Positions 1 to 7,026 of a stretch of 33,347 nt of DNA are shown piece by piece. The stretch comes from an uncultured cyanobacterium (GTDB lineage Bacteria > Cyanobacteriota > Cyanobacteriia > Cyanobacteriales > Chroococcidiopsidaceae), in assembly GCA_946221495.1 (NCBI GenBank), contig CAMIFA010000038.1, positions 1 through 33,347 on the forward strand. Direction: 5' to 3'. The position numbers and the translations under genes were made by a program. The notes under the pieces are model-generated. The model was given only the letters and a program-made list of their open reading frames with translations. It did no database searches and was not told the DNA's origin. Position 1 is the stretch's first letter, and the number at the start of each line of letters is the position of its first letter.

Positions 1-1
1 T

Positions 2-565
2 TTGAAAACTGTTCCCTTTCGCGTCATTTTTGGTTGGAGTACAGTTCTATCAGCTGTTCTAGGTATGACAATGCTGCTATTGGTAACTCATACCAACCGG
101 GCTTTGGGCATTGATGACCACTGGTTCAGCTTGAGTGACAGCCTTGTCTTAACTGTGATGGGGCAGATTGCTTATATGCCCGTCCTGGTGCTAGCAGCGC
201 AACTTTGTCCGCCTGGGGTAGAAGCAACATTATTTGCTCTATTGATGTCTGTTTCCAATTTAGGAGGCATTCTTTCCCATCAATTAGGCGCATTGTTAAT
301 GCATTTGCTGGGCATTAGCCAAAATAACTTTGACTCTTTGTGGCTTTTGGTTGTAATTGCCAATGTCACTACACTGTTACCTTTGCCATTCTTGAGCTGG
401 CTACCAGAACAGCAAGCAGTGCAATCGGAAAAACAGATAGAACCTTCAATGGCTGCTGATGCCACTGCCGCAAAGCAATCAGAACAAACGTTTATACCAG
501 AATTAATGTCTGAGTTTGTAGCGCAGCCGTTACTACGAGAACCAGCTGAAGAAACAGCCGACTAG
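2..565 (+). CDS. BT1-family folate/biopterin transporter, C-terminal part (cut by window edge)
   Basis: The 3' part of an integral membrane transporter; the reading frame is open at the left edge, so the true start lies outside the window and the TTG at base 2 is not a real start. About 145 residues contain four hydrophobic segments, around residues 10-28, 48-66, 74-98 and 110-132, with short polar loops. The loop PPGVEATLFALLMSVSNLGG is typical of the C-terminal half of the BT1/FBT branch of the major facilitator superfamily, whose characterised members include the cyanobacterial and plastid folate transporters. A hydrophilic, Gln/Glu-rich tail of about 50 residues follows the last helix and is probably cytosolic. 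The gene ends 84 bases before the carotenoid oxygenase on the same strand, with a strong hairpin between them. The family call is fairly firm; the substrate (folate or pterin) is inferred. Confidence 0.72.
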   Translation: MKTVPFRVIFGWSTVLSAVLGMTMLLLVTHTNRALGIDDHWFSLSDSLVLTVMGQIAYMPVLVLAAQLCPPGVEATLFALLMSVSNLGGILSHQLGALLMHLLGISQNNFDSLWLLVVIANVTTLLPLPFLSWLPEQQAVQSEKQIEPSMAADATAAKQSEQTFIPELMSEFVAQPLLREPAEETAD

Positions 566-585
566 AGTTTTAAGTTTTGAGTTGT

Positions 586-613
586 GGGCTAGGGATAAGC
601 TCATCCCTAGCCC
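586..613 (+). terminator. 11-bp perfect hairpin after the transporter gene
   Basis: GGGCTAGGGAT at 586-596 and ATCCCTAGCCC at 603-613 are exact reverse complements separated by six bases. The hairpin lies 21 bases past the transporter stop codon. No T-run follows, so it may be a transcript-end stabiliser or part of the adjacent repeat rather than a classical intrinsic terminator. Confidence 0.5.
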
Positions 614-646
614 CTAGTCCCTACTCCCTATTCCCTAATCCCTAGC
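612..646 (+). repeat. Five tandem 7-bp repeats, CCCTANT type
   Basis: The units are CCCTAGT, CCCTACT, CCCTATT, CCCTAAT and CCCTAGC, with the last two positions varying. This is the short tandemly repeated heptamer style known from filamentous and related cyanobacteria. The array ends three bases before the ATG of the carotenoid oxygenase and so occupies the place where a ribosome binding site would be. Confidence 0.8.
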
Positions 647-649
647 CCT

Positions 650-2176
650 ATGCAGAGTTTTCAACTCCACGAACGCGCCTCCACAATTCCAACTAATTCT
701 TACCAGCGCCAAGACTGGCAGCAGGGATACCAATCTTTAACACAGGAATTTAATTACTGGATTGATGACATAGAAGGGGAAATCCCTCCCCAATTACACG
801 GTACTTTATTTCGTAATGGTCCTGGTTTACTAGATGTAAAAGGTCATCATATCCACCACCCTTTTGATGGGGATGGGATGATTAGTGCGATCGCCTTCTC
901 TGATGGTAAGGCTTATTTCCACAACCGCTTCATCCGCACAACTGCCTATGTTGAAGAACAAAAAGCTGGCAAAATTCTCTATCGTGGTGTTTTTGGCACT
1001 CAAAAGCCTGGCGGCTGGCTAGCTAATATTTTTGATCTAAGACTAAAAAATATTGCTAACACAAATGTCATCTACTGGGGTGGTAAACTTCTAGCACTGT
1101 GGGAAGCAGCAGATCCCCATCGCCTCGATCCTTATACTCTAGAAACACTAGGTAAAGATTCCCTCAACGGTGTTTTAGCAGACGGTGAAGCCTTTGCCGC
1201 CCATCCCCGCCTTGATCCTAGCTGCAATCAAGATAATGGCGCTCCTGCTTTGGTAAACTTTTCAATCAAGCCTGGTTTATCTAGTACAATCACGATCTTC
1301 GAGCTAAATCTAGAGGGCAAAGTAGTACGGAAACACGCTCATTCTGTGCCTGGCTTTGCTTTTATCCACGATTTCGCAATTACGCCAAACTACTGCATCT
1401 TTTTTCAAAATCCGATTGCTTTCAATCCTCTGCCTTTTGTACTGGGTTTGCGAGGCGCGGGGGAGTGTATCAAGTTTCAGCCGCATCAGCCGACGCGGAT
1501 TATCATAATTCCCCGTATCCCCCTACAATCCCCCCTTAATAAAGGGGGGCAAGGGGGGATGCAAATTCTAGAAACTCAATCTGGTTTTGTCTTCCACCAT
1601 GCCAATGCTTTTGAGCAAGATAATAATATTTTTATCGACTCAATTTGCTACGAATCATTTCCCGAAGTTGAGCCGCAAAGCGATTTCCGCCAAGTAGATT
1701 TTGATGCTTTAAAGCCTGGACAACTATGGCGATTTCATCTCAATTTACAGGATAAAAGCGTGTCGCGGGAGTTAATTGAAAGTCGCTGCTGTGAGTTTCC
1801 TAGTGTCCATCAAGAACGAGTGGGAAGACCATATCGTTACTTATACATGAGTGCAGCTCACAGTGATACTGGGAATGCCCCATTGCAAGCGATTCTTAAA
1901 ATTGATTTAGAGTCTGGACTCCGGCAACTTTGGAGTGCTGCGCCGCGTGGCTTTGTTAGTGAGCCAATTTTTGTGGAGCGTCCTAACTCTAGTAGTGAAG
2001 ATGACGGCTGGTTGCTAACTTTAGTTTACGACGCTACTCACCACCGCTCGGATGTCGTGATTCTAGATGCCCGTGATTTAAATAAAGGTGCGATCGCGCG
2101 TCTACATCTACGGCATCATATCCCTTATGGTCTGCACGGTAACTTTACACCCCAATGTTTTGCTCCTAGTAACTAA
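650..2176 (+). CDS. Carotenoid oxygenase (apocarotenoid 15,15'-oxygenase type, RPE65 family)
   Basis: An iron-dependent dioxygenase that cleaves apocarotenoids to retinal-type products. The 508-residue protein matches my recollection of Synechocystis Sll1541 (Diox1/ACO) over its whole length. Four iron-ligand histidines can be placed: H185 (AAHPR), H240 (FIHDF), H317 (FHHAN) and H496 (LHGN). The family entry motifs RNGPGL and HPFDGDGM are at about 55-60 and 70-77. The spacing between the second and third histidines is 77 residues, against 66 as I recall for Sll1541. The extra 11 or so residues fall where the DNA carries a repeat with a C6TT/AAG6 hairpin, encoding PLQSPLNKGGQGG at about 291-303. 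The frame stays open through it. No signal peptide is seen. The start has no Shine-Dalgarno sequence because a heptamer array sits directly upstream, but homology supports an N terminus near here. Confidence 0.93.
   Translation: MQSFQLHERASTIPTNSYQRQDWQQGYQSLTQEFNYWIDDIEGEIPPQLHGTLFRNGPGLLDVKGHHIHHPFDGDGMISAIAFSDGKAYFHNRFIRTTAYVEEQKAGKILYRGVFGTQKPGGWLANIFDLRLKNIANTNVIYWGGKLLALWEAADPHRLDPYTLETLGKDSLNGVLADGEAFAAHPRLDPSCNQDNGAPALVNFSIKPGLSSTITIFELNLEGKVVRKHAHSVPGFAFIHDFAITPNYCIFFQNPIAFNPLPFVLGLRGAGECIKFQPHQPTRIIIIPRIPLQSPLNKGGQGGMQILETQSGFVFHHANAFEQDNNIFIDSICYESFPEVEPQSDFRQVDFDALKPGQLWRFHLNLQDKSVSRELIESRCCEFPSVHQERVGRPYRYLYMSAAHSDTGNAPLQAILKIDLESGLRQLWSAAPRGFVSEPIFVERPNSSSEDDGWLLTLVYDATHHRSDVVILDARDLNKGAIARLHLRHHIPYGLHGNFTPQCFAPSN
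1511..1560 (+). repeat. Interspersed repeat inserted in frame in the oxygenase gene
   Basis: A C-rich/G-rich stretch with a perfect 8-bp stem, CCCCCCTT at 1530-1537 and AAGGGGGG at 1542-1549, around the loop AATA, followed by a second G6 run at 1553-1558. In this frame it reads as PLQSPLNKGGQGG, a peptide I associate with a dispersed cyanobacterial repeat. It interrupts the conserved oxygenase between the IIIIPR strand and the SGFVFHHAN iron-ligand segment without breaking the frame. Confidence 0.75.
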
Positions 2177-2698
2177 TCATGCTATTGCCTTAAATACTAC
2201 TTAGTTGTGGCTGGTAGCATTTTAATACTCGTAAATCAAGCTTGCTACTGAAAGCCAATAATAATGAGCGATCGCCTAATCTTCCAACTAAAAAGGTTTT
2301 CCCTAGCGATCGCTCATTAATTTCTAATAGCCTGATTATTTCAAAAATTAAAGTTATACAAATAATTTGTTAATTATACGTATATTAGATGTTTTCTACT
2401 TAATTCATAAGTGTATATAAAATTAATAAATTGTATGCGTATTACTGAATAAGTCAAAATTTGTAGACTTTACTATTTACTAGTTCACTTTAATATATGT
2501 TTCAAAATTGGAATTTATCCGGATTCTTCTTGCTAATATTAACTACGACCGCTATTACAGAAAATTTTAAAATATTAAAAACACAGGTAGTTATTATATT
2601 TCAAGTAGTAAATATATTAGTTATTTAACATTAAAAATAGCTCTACTAAACAATTAGAAAAAATCAGCAATAAAATTCCTCAATTGAGGATAAAAATC
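2177..2698. other. AT-rich intergenic region before the five-gene signalling cluster
   Basis: About 520 bases with no convincing gene. The first 150 bases hold a HIP1-containing inverted repeat, described separately. The rest, roughly 2330-2680, is very AT-rich with no ORF of note and is likely to carry the promoter of the downstream cluster. The GAGGA at 2686-2690 is the ribosome binding site for the ATG at 2699. No individual promoter element could be assigned with confidence. Confidence 0.6.
2262..2319. repeat. 14-bp perfect inverted repeat built on two HIP1 sites
   Basis: TAATGAGCGATCGC at 2262-2275 and GCGATCGCTCATTA at 2306-2319 are exact reverse complements around a 30-base spacer. 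Both arms include the HIP1 octamer GCGATCGC, extended by the same six flanking bases, which HIP1 alone does not explain. It could act as a transcript-end structure for the oxygenase gene. Confidence 0.75.
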
Positions 2699-3412
2699 AT
2701 GAACACGCCTGAAGAAGAATACATTACTTATGTGGTGATAGATCAATCTAACACCAATTCAGCCGAAAACCAAAAAAGAGTGAAAATTATGAATACGCCT
2801 GAAGAAGAACGGATTACATATATTGCAGTAGAGCCAGCAAAAACGGGCAAAGTTCCAAATATGAATAACTCTCAACTTACCGCTAGCGATCTTGGAGGCG
2901 GTGGAAATTTAGATAAAGTTAGGGATCTTCTTTTCGGGAACCAGGTGCGAGACTTTGAGAAAAAATTTAATCGTTTAGAAGAACGTCTAGTTAAAGAAAG
3001 CTCTAGTCTCCGCGACGACATAAAAAAACGTTTAGATTCTCTTGAAATGTACATAAAACAAGAAGTTGAGTCTTTAAACGAAAGCTTAAAAACTGAGCAA
3101 ATTGAACGAGATGAAGTAGTAAAAGAAGTTGAACAAAATATTAAAGATACAACTAAATCTCTAGAAAAAAAGCTTGCTCAACTAGATGATCAAACTAATC
3201 AAAAACAGCGAGAGCTTCGTCAGCAAATTCTAGATCAATCAAAGAGCTTAGATGAAGAAATGCGGCAAAAGTTTGAATCGCTCTTAGCAGTAATTGAAAG
3301 AGAAACTCAAGAACTTCGTAGTGATAAAACAGATCGTTCTACCCTGGCAACACTCTTTACACAGATAGCTATGCAGCTAAATAACGATTACGAAGTCTCT
3401 GGTAATGAATGA
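2699..3412 (+). CDS. Coiled-coil protein, first gene of the GTPase-OmpA cluster
   Basis: A soluble 237-residue protein with no signal peptide or membrane segment. The N terminus is a 30-residue tandem duplication: MNTPEEEYITYVVID is repeated as MNTPEEERITYIAVE 90 bases later. A short motif LDKVRDLLFG follows, then a long Glu/Lys/Gln-rich region from about residue 80 to 210 with heptad-type hydrophobic spacing, strongly suggesting a coiled coil. I recall similar LDKIRDILFG-then-coil proteins beside OmpA-like genes in other bacteria, but know no assigned function. The ATG at 2699 is preferred over a TTG at 2684 because GAGGA lies eight bases before it. A second in-frame ATG at 2789 also has a GAG-containing purine run before it, so a shorter product is possible. 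It lies 120 bases before the OmpA gene on the same strand. Confidence 0.8.
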   Translation: MNTPEEEYITYVVIDQSNTNSAENQKRVKIMNTPEEERITYIAVEPAKTGKVPNMNNSQLTASDLGGGGNLDKVRDLLFGNQVRDFEKKFNRLEERLVKESSSLRDDIKKRLDSLEMYIKQEVESLNESLKTEQIERDEVVKEVEQNIKDTTKSLEKKLAQLDDQTNQKQRELRQQILDQSKSLDEEMRQKFESLLAVIERETQELRSDKTDRSTLATLFTQIAMQLNNDYEVSGNE

Positions 3413-3532
3413 ATTACCAAAATTTCTTGTTGCTGTTGAAGCCTGATTTATAGCTTTGGGCTGCGAATGTAATTTCGGCTGCTGAATAAAGTAGCTATAA
3501 AAAGCTAGTGAAAATGATGGGATATTTGGGCA

Positions 3533-5515
3533 ATGACTGATTCCACGTCTGACGATCATTTTCCAACCCATGATCAAATTGTATTAGCTGAACTGCGCAC
3601 TTTGCTATTTAGCCAGGAACAGACGCAGACACAAGCACAACATGATCATAAAAATACTGCTCCAAATTCAGAGGAGGAGGTGTTAGCAGAACTGCGGACT
3701 CTGTTGTTCACTCCTGAGCAGACACAAATTGATCATTCGCCGGAGCGACAGCAGTCTTCTAAAAATAATAATTCATTAGATCCAGAAGCGGATGTTTTAG
3801 CCCAACTAGGCGCTTTATTATTGGGTGATAAGCAGCAACAAATTGCTCAACTACAAGAGCGATTAAACGATCCTAAGCTTTATGCAACAGATTTAAGCCG
3901 AGTGCTACCAGAGGCAATTATTCTGCGATCGCTGCAAGATCAACTGCTGGCTAAAGCCTTAGTTCCTAGCATTGAAGAAGCGATTAAAGCCTCGGTGAGA
4001 AAAGACTTCAAGATTCTTGCTAACGCGCTGTTTCCGGTAATTGGTCCAGCTATTCGTAAAGCGATCGCTTCCGCCCTCAACACGATGATGCAATCGCTGA
4101 ATCAAACCCTTAACCATAGCTTGTCTCCCCAAAGTTTTAAGTGGAGGCTGGAAGCGCGCCAGACAGGAAAATCATTTGCAGAAGTTGTACTACTACGCAC
4201 CTTACTATATCGAGTTGAACAAGTTTTCCTAATCCACAAACAGACTGGATTACTGCTACAGCACGTAGTAGCAAAGGCGGTAACTACCCAAGACGGCGAC
4301 TTAGTTTCAGCTATGTTGACAGCTATCAAAGATTTTGTGCATGACTCTTTCACTGTGCAGCATGGCGATTCCCTGGAAACTTTACAGTTTGGCGAACTTA
4401 CTATTTGGATTGAAGAAGGTCCGCAAGCTATATTAGCAGGTGTGATTAGGGGTAATGCCCCGCAAGAAATTAGGGCAGTTTTCCACAATGCCATAGAAAG
4501 CATACACCTAGAGCAAAGTAATGCCCTAGAAGCGTTTAACGGGGATACGGCTGTGTTTGAAGGCTGTAAACCTTATCTTGAAGACTGCCTGCTAGTTCAA
4601 TTTGAAGTTAAGGAACCTCAGACTAAAAAGCCTAAAAATCAAAAACTTATTATCGCTACAGTTTTAGGAGCGATCGCACTGACTGTAGGACCAGGGATCT
4701 TTTTTTACATCCGCGATCAACAGCGCTGGACTACTTACCTAGAAAAACTCAATACTGAACGGGGAATTGTTGTTATTGCTGCTGATAAACGTCATGGAAA
4801 ATTTTTCATTTCCGGACTTCGCGATCCTCTAGCGGCAGATCCGCTCTTGATCATGAAATCAGCAAACCTAAGCCCTGCCCAAGTTATCAGTCGCTGGGAG
4901 AGCTACTTATCGCAACAGCCAGAATTTGTTGAAGCTAGAGCTAAGCAGGTACTTCAACCTCCCCAAACCGTATCTTTAAAAGTTGACGAGAATAACATTC
5001 TCTACGCCACAGGCTACGCTTCCGATCAATGGATTGCTCAAAGCCGGAAACTAGTACAACTCATTCCTGGTATTAATCAATTCCGTCTAAATCTTGTTGA
5101 TACAGATTTAAGAGAACTTCAGTTAAGCAAAGACAAGATTGAAAAGTCGGACATCAGTTTTCTGGAGGGGACACAACTTTCGCCTGGTAGTAAGCAGACA
5201 ATCCAAAATTTAGTTAAAGAAATCCAGAAACTCTCCAATTCTGCACAAATTGTAAATCAGCGTGTCCAAATTCAAATTATCGGACACACAGATAGTGACG
5301 GTTCGCAAGAAAATAACATAAAACTTAGCCAAGCCCGCGCTCAGAAAGTTTTATCTACATTAAACTTACAAGGCTTAAAAACAATTAATTTTACTACAGT
5401 AGGTGTAGGTTCTAGAGATTCACAATTTAACAACCAAAGTAAAATTTCTAACCGTAGAGTATCATTCAAGGTATCCTTGACCGATGCCCCTAATAGAAAA
5501 TCTACTAACCGATGA
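3533..5515 (+). CDS. Membrane-spanning BON/OmpA-C peptidoglycan-binding protein with large cytosolic domain
   Basis: A 660-residue protein with one membrane helix at about 371-392 (LIIATVLGAIALTVGPGIFF). The charged segment KKPKNQK before it suggests the N-terminal 370 residues are cytosolic. The N terminus holds three short copies of VLAELRTLLF, at 17-26, 50-59 and 88-97. A helical conserved region (about 105-210) precedes a segment at 226-345 whose order of strands and helices resembles roadblock/longin domains. The periplasmic part has a BON-like region (about 410-525) and a C-terminal OmpA-like domain (about 540-650) with the peptidoglycan-binding signature GHTDSDG...NIKLSQARA, D587 and R602 being the expected diaminopimelate contacts. 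Its stop overlaps the GTPase start by four bases (ATGA). The family is known from other bacteria as an OmpA-family protein; its role as a wall-to-cytosol connector is inferred. Confidence 0.88.
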   Translation: MTDSTSDDHFPTHDQIVLAELRTLLFSQEQTQTQAQHDHKNTAPNSEEEVLAELRTLLFTPEQTQIDHSPERQQSSKNNNSLDPEADVLAQLGALLLGDKQQQIAQLQERLNDPKLYATDLSRVLPEAIILRSLQDQLLAKALVPSIEEAIKASVRKDFKILANALFPVIGPAIRKAIASALNTMMQSLNQTLNHSLSPQSFKWRLEARQTGKSFAEVVLLRTLLYRVEQVFLIHKQTGLLLQHVVAKAVTTQDGDLVSAMLTAIKDFVHDSFTVQHGDSLETLQFGELTIWIEEGPQAILAGVIRGNAPQEIRAVFHNAIESIHLEQSNALEAFNGDTAVFEGCKPYLEDCLLVQFEVKEPQTKKPKNQKLIIATVLGAIALTVGPGIFFYIRDQQRWTTYLEKLNTERGIVVIAADKRHGKFFISGLRDPLAADPLLIMKSANLSPAQVISRWESYLSQQPEFVEARAKQVLQPPQTVSLKVDENNILYATGYASDQWIAQSRKLVQLIPGINQFRLNLVDTDLRELQLSKDKIEKSDISFLEGTQLSPGSKQTIQNLVKEIQKLSNSAQIVNQRVQIQIIGHTDSDGSQENNIKLSQARAQKVLSTLNLQGLKTINFTTVGVGSRDSQFNNQSKISNRRVSFKVSLTDAPNRKSTNR

Positions 5516-6009
5516 TTCAAAAAAAGATATGTATGGTAGGAGCATTTGCTACCGGAAAGACTAGCTTAGTAGCACGGTTTGTTAAAAGTATCTACTCTGA
5601 TATTTACCATACCACTGTAGGTGTAAAAATTGATAAAAAATCAGTCAAAATTGCCGAACAAGAATTAAATCTAATTTTGTGGGATATTCATGGAGAAGAC
5701 GAATTTCAAAAAGTTCGGATGTCATATTTACGAGGTTCATCAGGTTATTTTTTAGTAGTAGATGGTAGCCGTCGCTATACTTTAGATAAAGCTTTTTCTT
5801 TGCAACAAAGAGTAGAGGATACGATAGGTAAAGTCCCGTTTATATTAATTCTTAATAAAGCAGATTTAGTTGATGAATGGGAAATTGATGATGCGGCAAT
5901 GACAGAACTATCGCAAAAAGGCTGGATTGTAATTAAAGGTAGTGCCAAAACAGGCTTGGGTGTAGAAGAAGCCTTTTTAACTCTCGCCAAGAAGATGTTA
6001 GAGGAATAA
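5512..6009 (+). CDS. Ras/Rab-like small GTPase
   Basis: A 165-residue single-domain GTPase of the prokaryotic Ras-like type. All G boxes are visible: the P-loop GAFATGKTS at 10-18, a switch I threonine in YHTTVGV at 35-36, G3 WDIHGED with D58 and G61, G4 NKAD at 115-118 and G5 SAK at 144-146. Ras position 12 is Phe here, and Ras Gln61 is replaced by Glu62, so intrinsic hydrolysis may be weak or need a partner. There is no lipidation motif at the C terminus (KKMLEE), so membrane recruitment would have to come from a protein, plausibly the OmpA gene product encoded just upstream. The start codon overlaps the upstream stop, and the next gene begins at the base after its own stop, so translation is probably coupled. 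Confidence 0.93.
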   Translation: MIQKKICMVGAFATGKTSLVARFVKSIYSDIYHTTVGVKIDKKSVKIAEQELNLILWDIHGEDEFQKVRMSYLRGSSGYFLVVDGSRRYTLDKAFSLQQRVEDTIGKVPFILILNKADLVDEWEIDDAAMTELSQKGWIVIKGSAKTGLGVEEAFLTLAKKMLEE

Positions 6010-7026
6010 ATGCTCGAACTTCCTATTTCAGTACGCGACTACATTAATATCTTAATTGTTGAGACTCGTTCTCCCGCTTATTTTTTAGTAGCAAAAGATG
6101 GTCGTTTATCTCATTGGGGTGGTGAATATTCAGTCTATGGAATTAACAATTTACAACAAGGAGAATACATAACAAAACAGGTCTTTTTTCTAGAGGGACT
6201 TCTGCCTTTAGATCAGTATCCCATATTTCTACCTTGTATTAAAACAAATGATAACATTTTTGCAGATATACATATTTTCTCTGGAGATGAAGGAGACTGG
6301 GTATTACTTTTAAATGCAACTTTAGAACAAAAAAATCGTAGCTTGATGCAACAAAAAGGCAATGATTTGAGCCTTTTACGACAGAAACAATCGACAATGT
6401 TAAACCAGTATTTAGGAGATAATATCACTGATAATTTAGCTCAAAACGTGCTTAATCTTCAAGTACAAGGAGAACGTAGAGATGTGACTATTCTTTTTGC
6501 AGATGTGCGTGGATTCACTGACTACAGTGAAAATAACCCCCCTGACATTGTTTTTAAAACATTAAATTTATATCTTTCAACTATGATCCAGCCGATTCTT
6601 GATGAAGCTGGTATGGTGGATAAAATTGTTGGAGATGCAGTAATGGCTTTGTTTGGCGTTTTACCTTCAACTCTTTTGCCGCAAACTCAAGCTATTAAAG
6701 CTGCTATTAGAATAATTGAATCTGTTAGAGATATAGCTCAAGTGCAACAAGCAGATAACTTATCAGCGTTAGATATTGGAGTTGGTATTGCTTCAGGTTC
6801 GGTAGCATTAGGTATGATTGGTAGTAAAGATAGCAAAACATTCAGTGCTGTTGGCTACCATGTTAATCTAGCTTTAGCCCTTGAAACTCAAGCACGTCCA
6901 AACGAAATTATTATTGACGAAAATACGTTTAATAAAATTGATGATTTGCAACAACTTTTTTCCTTAACTACTTTTTTAGATAAAAAAATTGAGCTAATTC
7001 AAATTTATTCCTACCTAATGTTATGA
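6010..7026 (+). CDS. Adenylate/guanylate cyclase-like protein with a sensor N terminus and altered catalytic arginine
   Basis: A soluble 338-residue protein. Residues 1-115 form an unassigned, PAS-like sensory region; a short helical linker leads to a class III nucleotidyl cyclase domain at about 155-305. The two metal aspartates are present, D165 in ILFADVRGFT and D209 in KIVGDAVMALFG, as is the purine-contacting lysine K205. The second purine position is Ser279. The transition-state asparagine N286 is kept (HVNLA), but the arginine expected four residues later is Ala290 (VNLALALE where families have VNLAxRLE). Turnover may therefore be low or absent, and the protein could act as a nucleotide-binding receptor. 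The gene starts at the base following the GTPase stop and ends in a four-base ATGA overlap with the kinase gene. Confidence 0.88.
   Translation: MLELPISVRDYINILIVETRSPAYFLVAKDGRLSHWGGEYSVYGINNLQQGEYITKQVFFLEGLLPLDQYPIFLPCIKTNDNIFADIHIFSGDEGDWVLLLNATLEQKNRSLMQQKGNDLSLLRQKQSTMLNQYLGDNITDNLAQNVLNLQVQGERRDVTILFADVRGFTDYSENNPPDIVFKTLNLYLSTMIQPILDEAGMVDKIVGDAVMALFGVLPSTLLPQTQAIKAAIRIIESVRDIAQVQQADNLSALDIGVGIASGSVALGMIGSKDSKTFSAVGYHVNLALALETQARPNEIIIDENTFNKIDDLQQLFSLTTFLDKKIELIQIYSYLML

Noticed and set aside
4102..4503. 133-codon open frame on the minus strand inside the OmpA-protein gene
   Set aside because: It lies wholly within a well-supported gene, is rich in Ser/Cys with no domain, and has no ribosome site; it is a frame shadow.
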